A DNA stretch of 64,000 nt, taken from contig CATLDC010000003.1 of assembly GCA_949902595.1 (NCBI GenBank), positions 1-64,000 of the forward strand. Direction: 5' to 3'. Under the pieces are notes generated by a model. That model was not told the DNA's origin. It worked only from the letters and a program-made list of their open reading frames with translations, and made no database searches. Position 1 is the stretch's first letter; every line of letters begins with the position of its first letter. Made by a program: the position numbers and the translations under genes. The DNA comes from an uncultured Candidatus Melainabacteria bacterium. Its GTDB lineage: Bacteria; Cyanobacteriota; Vampirovibrionia; Gastranaerophilales; Gastranaerophilaceae. Shown here in pieces: positions 26,829 to 35,225 of this stretch.

Positions 26829-26947
26829 AGAATATTTAATTGGTAACAGAATTATCTTACACAAAACAAAATTCTTTGTAAAGGGGTAAGCAAAAAAATA
26901 AACCGCAATATGTTCGTGCTATAATTAGTTCATAGAGGAGCTGGGAT

Positions 26948-27559
26948 ATGTACGATTATTTTAAAGGCTTGATTACAGATAAAAGAAAAACTTCTAAAGG
27001 CACTTTTGTTACCGTGGAAACCGCAGGAGTCGGGTATTTGCTCGAAGTGCCGGAAAGAGATTTTGCTAACATAACTGTAAACGAGACCGAGAATCGTAAA
27101 TTCTATGTACTTCTTACCCACAGAGAAGACGCGATGTCGCTTTATGGATTCCTGAACAAAGAAACAAGAGATATTTTCCAAATCCTTTTGTCCGTGTCAG
27201 GTGTCGGGGCAAAGATGGCAATCGCCTTGCTTAATGAGTTTGATGCGTGCGATGTAATTTCTCTTGTTATTGACGGGAATTTTAAAGAACTCACACGCGC
27301 GAAGGGTGTGGGGCCTAAACTTGCGCAGAAAATTATTCTCGAACTCAAGGACAAGCTGATGAAAACAGAACTTCCGCGCTCTTCTAAAACTTCTATTCCT
27401 CAAAACCCTGCAATTGATGACACGCAAGCTGTGCTTCTGTCTCTCGGGTACGAGGAAAAAGAAATTGAGGATGCGATTTCCAAAATTCTACCAACAATTC
27501 AGGATAGCTCTAACTCAGAAGAAGTGCTGAGAAAGGCTCTCACATGCTTATCAATGTAA
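26948..27559 (+). CDS. ruvA: Holliday junction helicase subunit RuvA
   Basis: 203 residues, the normal length. RuvA tetramers bind four-way junctions and load the RuvB motor during recombination repair. Domain I (OB fold, FVTVETAGVGYLLEV), domain II with two helix-hairpin-helix motifs (LLSVSGVGAKMAIALL and LTRAKGVGPKLAQKIILEL) and the small domain III binding RuvB are all present. GAGGAG sits before the ATG. ruvB is not next to it. It starts 119 bp from the tRNA, read in the opposite direction. Confidence 0.97.
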   Translation: MYDYFKGLITDKRKTSKGTFVTVETAGVGYLLEVPERDFANITVNETENRKFYVLLTHREDAMSLYGFLNKETRDIFQILLSVSGVGAKMAIALLNEFDACDVISLVIDGNFKELTRAKGVGPKLAQKIILELKDKLMKTELPRSSKTSIPQNPAIDDTQAVLLSLGYEEKEIEDAISKILPTIQDSSNSEEVLRKALTCLSM

Positions 27560-27584
27560 AATTTTGTAAATATTATGGCAAATT

Positions 27585-27610
27585 ATTTTTTTACAGGGTT
27601 TGATATTGAT
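27585..27610 (+). promoter_or_regulatory. Shared upstream motif of F-x-G-tagged genes, copy B
   Basis: TTTTTTTACAGGGTTTGATA then TTGAT, followed by GAAGG and the ATG of the first nucleotidase. Here the spacing (about 15 bases to the ATG) would allow TGA-TATTGA to act as an extended -10. Confidence 0.5.
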
Positions 27611-27624
27611 ATAGAAGGTTAAAT

Positions 27625-29217
27625 ATGAACTTTAAAATATCAACAAATTTTAATATTCCAAAAGTTGCATTTAAGAGCAGCACAGTCCGTCAATCAAATC
27701 CAAACAACCAGCAATTGGAAAAATCTCCAGACAAGGATTCTTTTGAACTCTCTGTCGGCTACGTTAATGATACCCACGGACAAACCAATAACATGATAAG
27801 AATTTTATCCGGTATAAGAGGCGATTTGCGACTCTCTGCAGGCGATAATGATATCGGGGATGAAAAGAACGATAATATCCATAAAGCAACAACCAAATTC
27901 CTGAACCTGGCTGATATCAAGGCTTCTGCACTCGGAAACCACGAACTCGATACAACCCAGAAGGATTGTATTGATTCAATCAAACGCTTTAACGGCGACG
28001 TACTTGCTGTAAACTACAGAAAAGACCCGCTTGAGCTCCAAACTCCGGAAGATATCGAAAAACTCGGCAGAGCAGAGCTTGATAAACATCTCAAAAAATC
28101 CGTGATTGTTGAAGTCAAAGGCGAAAAAATCGGATTAATCGGCGCTTCTCCAATGGACATGTTCGAAAGATTAACCCACCCTAATTATTATACAGACAGC
28201 TACATAGACGATCTTGATACAACCGTGGAACTTATTCAGGACGAAGTCGACGAACTCAAAAAACAGGGCGTTAACAAAATTTTCTTGCTATCCCACCTCG
28301 GTCACAAACGCGATAAGTTTGTAGCTAAGGAAACAGAGGGAATCGACGTAATTATTGGCGGGCATTCGCATGAGTTAATCAAAGATATCAAAGAAGGCGA
28401 AAACCTGTTCTACTCTGAATCAGGTGAACCTGTTATCCTGACAGAAGCCGGCCGTGACGGTAATTATTTTGGCGAACTTAAACTCACGTTCAACAAGGAC
28501 GGGGTTATAACAAAAGCTCAAAACAATCTTGCAGAAACAAGACTTTATCACAGAAACATGATTCACCAGTATTTGTTCGACAATATTCTGGGTACACCGG
28601 ATAAGGTCGGGTATATAAAACAGGCACCTCCGCCGCCAAAGACTCTGACGGAGGAAAACCCGCATGCTAACTTTGTGTGCGATGTTATGCGCGCTAAAAC
28701 AGATTCTGATATTGCGCTCTGGCACCACAGCGGAGTCAGAAACTTCTTCCACGAAGGCCTGATTGATTCAAGCGACGTGAAAGACATTTCTCCGTTTCTT
28801 GATTACGTGGCAGTAGCAGAAGTCTCTGAAAAGAAAATCATAGACTTGTTCAAACACGCAATTGAAACAACTTACGAAACACCTGGGCACAAACCAGGCT
28901 TGATAGCTGTTTCCGGACTGAATTATACAGTTAACCCTGATGAAGGCAAACTTGTTGCAATGAATTTTGTGGACAAACAGGGTCAGCTGCATCGGATTGA
29001 TGTGGACAACCCTAGAGAAGATAAGATGTACAAGGTCGTTACAGACGAGTTCTTAATGTCAGCAGGCGCAGATTTTGATATTCTGGCTCCGGAAGAAGAC
29101 TACATCAAGAAGTTTTCTTGTGACAAGGATGTTTTGACCTGTGAATACATCAAAGAACTCAACGAGCCGGTGATTATCAACCAGACCGGACGCATAAATT
29201 TCGAATACGATGACTAG
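27625..29217 (+). CDS. 5'-nucleotidase/UshA-like metallophosphatase, copy 1
   Basis: 530-residue two-domain phosphoesterase: N-terminal calcineurin-like metallophosphatase (VNDTHG, SAGDN, GNHELD, LLSHLGH, GGHSHE) and a C-terminal 5'-nucleotidase substrate domain (GLNYTVNPDEGKL). Such enzymes hydrolyse nucleotides or UDP-sugars and are normally exported. This one has no Sec signal; instead it starts MNFKISTNFNIPKVAFKSS, the F-x-G/S tag seen elsewhere here. A PPPPK linker lies between the domains. It is about 60-65% similar by eye to the next gene. GAAGG precedes the ATG. Confidence 0.85.
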   Translation: MNFKISTNFNIPKVAFKSSTVRQSNPNNQQLEKSPDKDSFELSVGYVNDTHGQTNNMIRILSGIRGDLRLSAGDNDIGDEKNDNIHKATTKFLNLADIKASALGNHELDTTQKDCIDSIKRFNGDVLAVNYRKDPLELQTPEDIEKLGRAELDKHLKKSVIVEVKGEKIGLIGASPMDMFERLTHPNYYTDSYIDDLDTTVELIQDEVDELKKQGVNKIFLLSHLGHKRDKFVAKETEGIDVIIGGHSHELIKDIKEGENLFYSESGEPVILTEAGRDGNYFGELKLTFNKDGVITKAQNNLAETRLYHRNMIHQYLFDNILGTPDKVGYIKQAPPPPKTLTEENPHANFVCDVMRAKTDSDIALWHHSGVRNFFHEGLIDSSDVKDISPFLDYVAVAEVSEKKIIDLFKHAIETTYETPGHKPGLIAVSGLNYTVNPDEGKLVAMNFVDKQGQLHRIDVDNPREDKMYKVVTDEFLMSAGADFDILAPEEDYIKKFSCDKDVLTCEYIKELNEPVIINQTGRINFEYDD

Positions 29218-29272
29218 TTTTTGCTAGCAAATTTATTTTTCAGACGTTTTGTTATACAAAAAGCAGGAAGAC

Positions 29273-30850
29273 ATGAATATACATCAACTATCAATACCCT
29301 TAATAAACCAACACAAATTTTCTTTCAAAAAATCGGAAAATTTGAACAGAGCTGAGCTTGAAAAATCCCCGAAACAAGATTCTTTTGAAATGTCAGTGGG
29401 ATATGTAAACGATATCCATGGCCAAACCAATAACATGATGAGGATTCTATCCGGTATTAAAGGTGATTTGAAAGTCTCTGCTGGCGATAACGGTATCGGG
29501 GATGAAAAGAATAAGGCTGTAAATAATTCTGTAATCAAGTTCATGAATATTGCAGGCATTCAGGCAACTGCACTCGGGAACCACGAAATGGATACGACCC
29601 AGAAAGACTATATTGATACGCTTAGCAGATTCAACGGTGATGTTCTTGCTGCAAACTTCAAAAAAGAATCACTGGAATCCCAGGATGCTGATGATATTAA
29701 TACATGGGGAAGAGCCGAACTTGACAAACATATCAAGAAATCAAAGATTGTGGAAGTTAAAGGTGAAAAAATCGGGCTTATCGGAGCAGCACCGGTTGAT
29801 TTTGCACTAAGAATAACCCATCCGGCCTATCATGCAGACTGTTCGGTAGAGGATTTAGGTGATACAATAGAACTTATTCAACAAGAGATTGAAGATTTGA
29901 AAACACAGGGCATAAACAAAATATTCCTTCTATCACACCTGGGCAATATTGCTGACAGAATCGTTGCGCTGAACACCGACGGAATTGACGTAATTATCGG
30001 CGGACATACGCATGAACTAATCAAAGATATCAAAGAGGGTGAAAACCTTCTGTATTCAAAAACAGGAGAGCCTGTCATAATAACAGAGGCAGGAAAGAAC
30101 GGAAAATACTTTGGCGAATTGAACCTGACCTTTGACAACGACGGCGTTATTACAAAAGCCCAAAACAACCTCGGACGCACTGACTTGTTCCACAAAAACA
30201 TGATTAACCAGTACGTATTCGACCAGATTCTGGGCAAACCTGAAGTTGTTGGATATATAAAACAGGTTGTTCCGCCTCCTTTAAGCCTGATTGAAGAAAA
30301 CGCGCATGCAAACTTCATGTGCGATGCAATGCGCTATGAGATGAACGCTGATATCGGAATCTGGAACAACAGCGGAACAAGAAGCTTCTTTACAGAAGGG
30401 ATAATCGATTCCAGAGATATCAAAGATATCGCACCGTTCGAAGACAGAATCTCTGTGGCTGATGTTTCAGAAGAGAAACTTGTTGATATGTTTAAACACG
30501 CAATTGAGGCAACCTACAGGACACAGGGTAATAAACCTGGATTGATGGCTGTTTCCGGCTTGAATTATACGGTGAGCCCTTCTAAAGGCAAACTCGTTGC
30601 AATGAATTTTGTGGATAGAAACGGGGTAGAACACCCGATTGATATAGAACACCCGAGCGAGGATCGGAAGTACAAGGTTGTGCAGGATTCTTTCATGATG
30701 TTTGAGGGCGCTGACTTTGACGTTCTGGCACCGAAGGATGAGTGCGAAAACTTCCCGTTCAATAAAGATTATTTAGCATGCGAATATATAAAACACCTGA
30801 ACAAACCGGTTGTGATAAACCAGACCGGAAGAATCAGGTTCGAGGACTAA
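29273..30850 (+). CDS. 5'-nucleotidase/UshA-like metallophosphatase, copy 2
   Basis: 525-residue tandem paralogue of copy 1, with the same metal motifs (VNDIHG, GNHEMD, LSHLGN, GGHTHE) and the same C-terminal domain. The tag reads MNIHQLSIPLINQHKFSFKK, again with no hydrophobic signal. I use the ATG after GCAGGAAG rather than an in-frame TTG eight codons earlier. The intergenic 55 bp contains a variant of the shared motif (TTTTTCAGACGTTTTGTTAT). A small gene follows four bases after the stop, so this is probably transcribed as a pair with it. Confidence 0.85.
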   Translation: MNIHQLSIPLINQHKFSFKKSENLNRAELEKSPKQDSFEMSVGYVNDIHGQTNNMMRILSGIKGDLKVSAGDNGIGDEKNKAVNNSVIKFMNIAGIQATALGNHEMDTTQKDYIDTLSRFNGDVLAANFKKESLESQDADDINTWGRAELDKHIKKSKIVEVKGEKIGLIGAAPVDFALRITHPAYHADCSVEDLGDTIELIQQEIEDLKTQGINKIFLLSHLGNIADRIVALNTDGIDVIIGGHTHELIKDIKEGENLLYSKTGEPVIITEAGKNGKYFGELNLTFDNDGVITKAQNNLGRTDLFHKNMINQYVFDQILGKPEVVGYIKQVVPPPLSLIEENAHANFMCDAMRYEMNADIGIWNNSGTRSFFTEGIIDSRDIKDIAPFEDRISVADVSEEKLVDMFKHAIEATYRTQGNKPGLMAVSGLNYTVSPSKGKLVAMNFVDRNGVEHPIDIEHPSEDRKYKVVQDSFMMFEGADFDVLAPKDECENFPFNKDYLACEYIKHLNKPVVINQTGRIRFED

Positions 30851-30853
30851 GAG

Positions 30854-31390
30854 ATGAAAATAAATAACAACTACACAAAATATACACCGGCTTGCAAGGC
30901 GAGAATTGAAAACGAGCAACAGATAAAGAATCTTTTGGAGCGTCTTGAACTCACTCAGCACAGCTCTCAATTTTTTAAACCGCAGGAAGAAAAAATCAGG
31001 TGGGCAAAACAGGTTTCTGAACAGGTTAATAACAAACTGGAAGAGATAAAACAGTTTGCAAACGACAATTATTCACTCAGAATCGGACAGCTTGTTGAGT
31101 TCCCTCAGGTCACGATGCTTACTATCAAGAACAAGAAAGCTGATTCTTTTATTATGGACGATGATGTCTATATTTCAGGTCCGGCAGGAAGTACAAATGT
31201 AGCTGATCCGGTTTTCAAAGAATTTCTTCCTACTTCTGAATATTATGTCTTAAATGGCGTTCTGGGCGTGGATAATGATAAGTTAGAGTCGCTAAAAATG
31301 TGGCATAATATGCTTCTTGGAAGAGAAATCGCCTCTATTTACGGTAAAAGCTCAGCTGCCATAATCGAAAGCATACAAAAGTATCTATAA
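30854..31390 (+). CDS. Hypothetical protein downstream of nucleotidases
   Basis: 178-residue soluble protein, not recognised. It begins MKINNNYTKYTPACKAR, which has the M-K-I start of the tag family but no phenylalanine, so membership is doubtful. A helical N-terminal half is followed by GQLVEFPQVTMLTI and a DDDVYISGPAGSTN turn. It begins four bases after the second nucleotidase and overlaps the convergent nnrD gene by six bases. Confidence 0.7.
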   Translation: MKINNNYTKYTPACKARIENEQQIKNLLERLELTQHSSQFFKPQEEKIRWAKQVSEQVNNKLEEIKQFANDNYSLRIGQLVEFPQVTMLTIKNKKADSFIMDDDVYISGPAGSTNVADPVFKEFLPTSEYYVLNGVLGVDNDKLESLKMWHNMLLGREIASIYGKSSAAIIESIQKYL

Positions 31391-32221
31391 GATTTCTTTT
31401 ATTGCTCTGTGCAAATATTGAGGCAAATCAGAAGCCATTACCGAGTACTCACTCAATTCCTCTGAGGCGATTTCACCAGCGCGCGAATGCAGGTAGACTC
31501 CGAGCTTTGCAGCTTCAAAAGTAGGAACATTCTGGGCTAATAATCCCGCAATAATTCCCGCTAACACATCTCCAGAGCCGGCTTTTGCAAGCGCAGAGTT
31601 TCCGTGCTGGTTAATGAAGAAATTATCTCTGTCGCAAATAATTGTCCTGTGGGTTTTTAAGACCGTTACGCAGTTGTATTTTTCTGTTAATTTTCTTGCA
31701 GAACCCTCTAAATCCGAAAGAACATCTTTCAACTCACACCCCAGAAGCCTTGCTGCTTCAAGTGGGTGGGGGGTGATGATGAGAGAATGTTCCCTCTCCT
31801 TGAGGAGAGACCCCGAAGGGGCGAGGTTAGAGTGAGGTGTCAAGGTTGTTGAAAGCTTTGCCAGAATATTCAATCCGTCCGCGTCAATTACAGTCGGCAT
31901 GGCGGCTCTTTTTATAACTTCTTTGAACAATTTTGGGTTGCCTCCAAGCCCGCAGCCAATCAGGACAACGGAAAAGTCTTTTATCTGTCTTATGCCTTCT
32001 TTGTGGGAAAGATAAACCGCTTCCGGAAGCAGGGCTGATACAGAGCGGATAATGTCTTTCTCAGACGCCAGTGCTATAAATCCTGCCCCAACTTTTAGCG
32101 GGCTTATTGTGGATAAGTACGCTGCTCCGATGTAGTTTTTTGAGCCGGCAAAGTTGAGCACTTTTCCGAAAGTACCCTTGTTTGAGTTTTGTTTTCTAGC
32201 TGGCATTTTATAATCAGACAT
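31385..32221 (-). CDS. nnrD: ADP-dependent NAD(P)H-hydrate dehydratase
   Basis: Repairs hydrated NAD(P)H using ADP, in the cytoplasm. The ribokinase-like fold shows KVGAGFIALAS, VIDADGLNIL, ITPHPLEAARLLG and the catalytic NSALAKAGSGDVLAGII (GSGD near residue 218). It is the dehydratase domain only, without the epimerase domain usually fused in Nnr. Residues about 127-145 (LTPHSNLAPSGSLLKEREH) are an in-frame insertion derived from a dispersed repeat, between the DADGLN and TPHP elements. The start overlaps trmL by one base (TAATG). Confidence 0.92.
   Translation of the reverse strand: MSDYKMPARKQNSNKGTFGKVLNFAGSKNYIGAAYLSTISPLKVGAGFIALASEKDIIRSVSALLPEAVYLSHKEGIRQIKDFSVVLIGCGLGGNPKLFKEVIKRAAMPTVIDADGLNILAKLSTTLTPHSNLAPSGSLLKEREHSLIITPHPLEAARLLGCELKDVLSDLEGSARKLTEKYNCVTVLKTHRTIICDRDNFFINQHGNSALAKAGSGDVLAGIIAGLLAQNVPTFEAAKLGVYLHSRAGEIASEELSEYSVMASDLPQYLHRAIKEIL
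31787..31843 (-). repeat. REP-like repeat inserted in frame in nnrD
   Basis: Read on the minus strand it has TGACACCTCAC, a CCCC-ttc-GGGG hairpin, then TCTCCTCAAGGAGAGGGA. The first and last parts match 50604-50645 in front of atpG. It adds 19 codons without breaking the frame. Confidence 0.75.
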
Positions 32222-32673
32222 TACACTCCGCCAAATTGTCTTATTGCTTCGTAGGCTGTTATTGCAACAGAGTTCGCAAGATTCAGGCTCCTTTGACCTT
32301 CAACCATCGGGATTGTGATTGCGGTTTCCTGTGTGACGTATTCCTGCGGAAGCCCCCTTGATTCAGGCCCGAAGACGATGAAGTCGTTTTCTTTGAACCT
32401 TATATCTGTGTATTTTTTCTTTGATTTTGTGGTCAGATAATAGAATGTACCATCAGGGAACATTTTATACAATTCATCCATTGAGTTAATCTTGTGCAAA
32501 TCAACGCTTTCCCAGTAGTCCATTCCTGCGCGCTTTGTGTACTTGTCTGTGAGCGCAAAACCCAGTTTCCCGACAAGGTAGAGAGAAGCTCCTGTGCAGG
32601 CACAAAGTCTTGCAATGTTGCCGGTGTTTTGGGGGATTTCTGGTTCGTATAATACAATATTAAGCTTTGTCAT
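32221..32673 (-). CDS. trmL: tRNA (cytidine/uridine-34 2'-O) methyltransferase TrmL
   Basis: 150-residue SPOUT-class enzyme methylating the ribose of the wobble base in certain leucine tRNAs. Motifs NIVLYEPEIPQNTGNIARLC, FGPESRGLP and IPMVEGQRSLNLANSVAI, which form the SAM knot, are complete. The start is the ATG giving MTKLN; a longer frame runs into the 89-bp repeat upstream. There is no Shine-Dalgarno; instead 12 A residues directly precede the ATG. It is read with nnrD. Confidence 0.95.
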   Translation of the reverse strand: MTKLNIVLYEPEIPQNTGNIARLCACTGASLYLVGKLGFALTDKYTKRAGMDYWESVDLHKINSMDELYKMFPDGTFYYLTTKSKKKYTDIRFKENDFIVFGPESRGLPQEYVTQETAITIPMVEGQRSLNLANSVAITAYEAIRQFGGV

Positions 32674-32685
32674 TTTTTTTTTTTT

Positions 32686-32774
32686 ACCATATTGTCGGCA
32701 CACATTTTGTATTACTACCAGCTGGGTTTGAGACTAGTCCGTGTGCCTCTGAGACAGCCTACTGGCTGGATGGG
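32686..32774 (-). ncRNA. Structured 89-base leader, copy 1 (upstream of trmL)
   Basis: Fills the gap between the phosphatidyltransferase stop and trmL. It has the same length as the copy at 33373-33461, with nine mismatches and no gaps. As RNA, GGCACAC pairs with GUGUGCC near the 3' end, enclosing a self-complementary CCAGCUGG; a small CUG-UCU-CAG hairpin precedes. A cis-regulatory RNA is my inference; a mobile repeat is the alternative. Confidence 0.5.
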
Positions 32775-32777
32775 GGG

Positions 32778-33365
32778 CTACTTATCTCTAAACAGATACT
32801 TAGCTTCAATAACTACCGGAAGTCCTCTAACTACGCAGAAGACAATCGCGAACACCGCAGCCCAGAATCCAATCGCCCAGATGATTTCTCTGTGAGGGCA
32901 AACCGGCATTTTTGCTGCAATAATCAGGATAAACGCGAGCACTTTTGCAACAGCGTAAGAAATTCTCATGAATTTTGAACCTGTTATGAACTTGCAAACC
33001 GGATTAACCTGCATTCCAAACGGAGTAAGCCCCTGCTCCATAGCAGCGCTTCTGATTGTGTCGGTGATAAACCCTCTTGTGATAGCAATAAGAGGGAAAA
33101 GGATGTTCAGCCATCCCATAACGGCAAACAATATCCAGTAAGTGTTCTCAACGATTCTGTCGCCCATGATATCAAGAAGCGCGCCGAACTTTGATTCCTC
33201 GTGTAATTTTCTTGCAACGTATCCGTCAAGCCCGTCAAGCGCAAATGCTATGATTGTAAGCGCGAGCGCCCAAACATAAGCAGCTGTGTTTCCCTGGCAG
33301 GTGTAAATCAAATACACTGCAACGAACATTACGAAAATTCTGAATATTGAAATAAAATTTGCCAT
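32778..33365 (-). CDS. CDP-alcohol phosphatidyltransferase
   Basis: 195-residue integral membrane enzyme transferring a phosphatidyl group from CDP-diacylglycerol to an alcohol (glycerol-phosphate, inositol or similar). The family motif D-G-x2-A-R-x8-G-x3-D-x3-D appears as DGLDGYVARKLHEESKFGAL followed by LDIMGD. Four to six hydrophobic segments follow. PgsA is possible, but the acceptor cannot be told from sequence. The start is the ATG giving MANFISIFR; a longer frame would come from the upstream repeat. Confidence 0.88.
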   Translation of the reverse strand: MANFISIFRIFVMFVAVYLIYTCQGNTAAYVWALALTIIAFALDGLDGYVARKLHEESKFGALLDIMGDRIVENTYWILFAVMGWLNILFPLIAITRGFITDTIRSAAMEQGLTPFGMQVNPVCKFITGSKFMRISYAVAKVLAFILIIAAKMPVCPHREIIWAIGFWAAVFAIVFCVVRGLPVVIEAKYLFRDK

Positions 33366-33372
33366 TTTTTTC

Positions 33373-33461
33373 ACCATATTGTCGGCACACATTTCATAAT
33401 ACTACCAGCTGGATTTGTGACTACTCCGTGTGCCTCTGGAACAGACTACTGGCTGGATGGG
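33373..33461 (-). ncRNA. Structured 89-base leader, copy 2 (upstream of phosphatidyltransferase)
   Basis: Occupies the gap between the Gfo/Idh gene and the phosphatidyltransferase gene. Both arms of the GGCACAC/GUGUGCC stem and the CCAGCUGG core are the same as in copy 1; the small hairpin is UCUG-UUC-CAGA here. The ATG follows seven bases after the repeat. Confidence 0.5.
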
Positions 33462-33469
33462 CGCGTGCC

Positions 33470-34468
33470 CTAAACTTTCATTCTTGAAAGCGCAAAGTCT
33501 TTCTTGTTCAGGTCTTCAACCTTTGCACCCAACATAACTCTTTCAGCTTCTTCAAGAACACTTACTACCGCGTAACCGTTAGCACCGTCTGAACGAGCTT
33601 TCTGACCCGATGCGCAGCAGTTTACAAAATGCTGGCATGCAAGCTTCAACGGCTCGATTTCTAAATAATCAAGCGCAAAGTTCTGGGTGTTAGCCGGTAT
33701 AAAGTTGTCGTAAACCTTCAACTTGTCACTTGGCGCAGTGTCGTCAAAAATCGCAGTTGCTTTTGTTCCTCGAACAAGAAGCGTAACATGCTTTTGCGGA
33801 GTAATCCAGCTGTCAGAAATATGAGCAATCATTCCGCCTTCAAACTCAACTCCGATGTGGGTTATGTCCATAATATCGTTCTTTTCAGAAGAACAACCGA
33901 TTGCAGAAATAACTTTAACAGGGCTTTTGCCGGTAACGTAAGCAATCATTGACACATCGTGCGGTGCCAAATCCCACATAACACTTCTGTCATTCTTGTG
34001 GTAGTTTACATTCAGCCTGTCGCTTTGAGCGTAAACAAGCTCACCAAGAACCCCTTCTTCTACAAGCATTTTCAGCCTGTTTACAGCAGGGTGGTAAAGA
34101 AGCAGGTGGTCTACCATCAAGACAAGCCCTTTTTCGTCAGCAAGCTCTGTAAGCACCCTTGCTTCTTCTGCAACTGTGGAAATCGGTTTTTCTACATAAA
34201 CATTTTTTCCGGCTTCGAGCATAGCCTTAACCATCTTAAAGTGGGTGTGGCTCGGTGTTACGACCGCAACGCCGGTAATTGATTCGTTGTTTATAATATC
34301 GTGGAAATCTTTTGTGACTTTTACGCCCGGAAACTGTGCCTGAACAGCCTTGAGAGATTCTTCATCAAGGTCGCAAACCATTTCCAAAACGTTCAGGTTG
34401 TAAAAATTACGGACAATATTCTTGCCCCACATTCCCATTCCGATTACTGCAATTTTTTGTTCTTTCAT
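33470..34468 (-). CDS. Gfo/Idh/MocA-family oxidoreductase
   Basis: 332-residue NAD(P)-dependent sugar oxidoreductase. N-terminal Rossmann AVIGMGMWGKNIVRNF, the EKP signature (VYVEKPIS) and the catalytic-region HDVSMIAYVTG place it in the family. The overall pattern resembles WlbA/WbpB UDP-sugar 3-dehydrogenases used for surface polysaccharides, but the substrate is an inference. First gene of a probable operon with the phosphatidyltransferase, trmL and nnrD, each of the first two junctions filled by the 89-bp repeat. Confidence 0.9.
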   Translation of the reverse strand: MKEQKIAVIGMGMWGKNIVRNFYNLNVLEMVCDLDEESLKAVQAQFPGVKVTKDFHDIINNESITGVAVVTPSHTHFKMVKAMLEAGKNVYVEKPISTVAEEARVLTELADEKGLVLMVDHLLLYHPAVNRLKMLVEEGVLGELVYAQSDRLNVNYHKNDRSVMWDLAPHDVSMIAYVTGKSPVKVISAIGCSSEKNDIMDITHIGVEFEGGMIAHISDSWITPQKHVTLLVRGTKATAIFDDTAPSDKLKVYDNFIPANTQNFALDYLEIEPLKLACQHFVNCCASGQKARSDGANGYAVVSVLEEAERVMLGAKVEDLNKKDFALSRMKV

Positions 34469-34547
34469 ACCTATCCTATAACCCTTTTTCTTCTATAGTT
34501 TTATTATAGTACAACGATAGAAAACAGTAAAGCTGGTAGGTAAAATC

Positions 34548-34781
34548 TTACAGATTAAACAGTTCTTGCAAAGATATTTTCAAAGCTTTTGAGAGTCTTT
34601 TTGCAGTAGATATTGTTGTATCAGTAACTCCTCGCTCAATTGCACTTAAATAGCTGGGTGATATGTTAACACGAAAAGCTAATTCGTCTTGTGTCACATT
34701 TGCATTCTTTCGCAAAAAAGCAATTTTTTGCCCGAATTTTCTTGTTAATACTTTATCATATTTAAACGCTCTTTTGCCCAT
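34548..34781 (-). CDS. Small XRE-family regulator, tandem copy A
   Basis: 77-residue Cro/C1-type DNA-binding protein that is nearly all helix-turn-helix: KIAFLRKNANVTQDELAFRV, then ISPSYLSAIERG. It shares the TDTTIST stretch with the next gene. The ATG is preferred over an in-frame GTG one codon before it. No Shine-Dalgarno; TATTAT lies 12 bases before the ATG, so the leader would be very short. Confidence 0.85.
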   Translation of the reverse strand: MGKRAFKYDKVLTRKFGQKIAFLRKNANVTQDELAFRVNISPSYLSAIERGVTDTTISTAKRLSKALKISLQELFNL

Positions 34782-34882
34782 CACAGTTATGATATAATAT
34801 TAATTTTAAAAATTTAAATTACCCGATTGTTGTTATAAACGGTAAAACCAATGCTACACAGGATTTTGTTGTGTGATTTTTG

Positions 34883-35122
34883 CTATTTGTTGAAAATCAA
34901 CAGTTCATGTTTTTCGACTCCAAGAACTTTAGCAAGACGCTTTAATGTTGAAATGGTGGTATCAGTACTTCCTCTTTCGATAGCACTTAGATAACTTGTT
35001 GAAATCCCTGCTCTGAATGCAACTTCTTCTTGGCTTAATTCGCACGACTTACGTAATGAAGCTATTTTTAACCCAAAATGCTTACATAGAACTTTGTCGT
35101 ACGAAAAACTTTTCCTTCCCAT
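34883..35122 (-). CDS. Small XRE-family regulator, tandem copy B
   Basis: 79-residue paralogue of copy A with the same fold (LSQEEVAFRAGISTSYLSAI) and the ERGSTDTTIST motif. Such short XRE proteins often control neighbouring accessory genes or themselves. The gene to its right is divergent, with a shared 100-bp promoter region. No ribosome-binding site; TATATT abuts the ATG. Confidence 0.87.
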   Translation of the reverse strand: MGRKSFSYDKVLCKHFGLKIASLRKSCELSQEEVAFRAGISTSYLSAIERGSTDTTISTLKRLAKVLGVEKHELLIFNK

Positions 35123-35225
35123 AATATAAGATTTTATTTAATAGTTTGACAAATTAAAAACTATGGGGTAGTATTTTTATGTTTGAAATAGTTGTGTAAA
35201 GCTAAATTTAGAAGAGAATTTTATT

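Noticed and set aside
26632..26889. Open frame with GGGGGIRTHGTLART on the + strand
   Set aside because: It is the antisense translation of the tRNA-Ser gene, a common false protein.
32674..32703. Longer TrmL start (MCRQYGKKKK)
   Set aside because: The extra residues come from the 89-bp repeat and are not part of the TrmL family; the same false extension appears on the phosphatidyltransferase.
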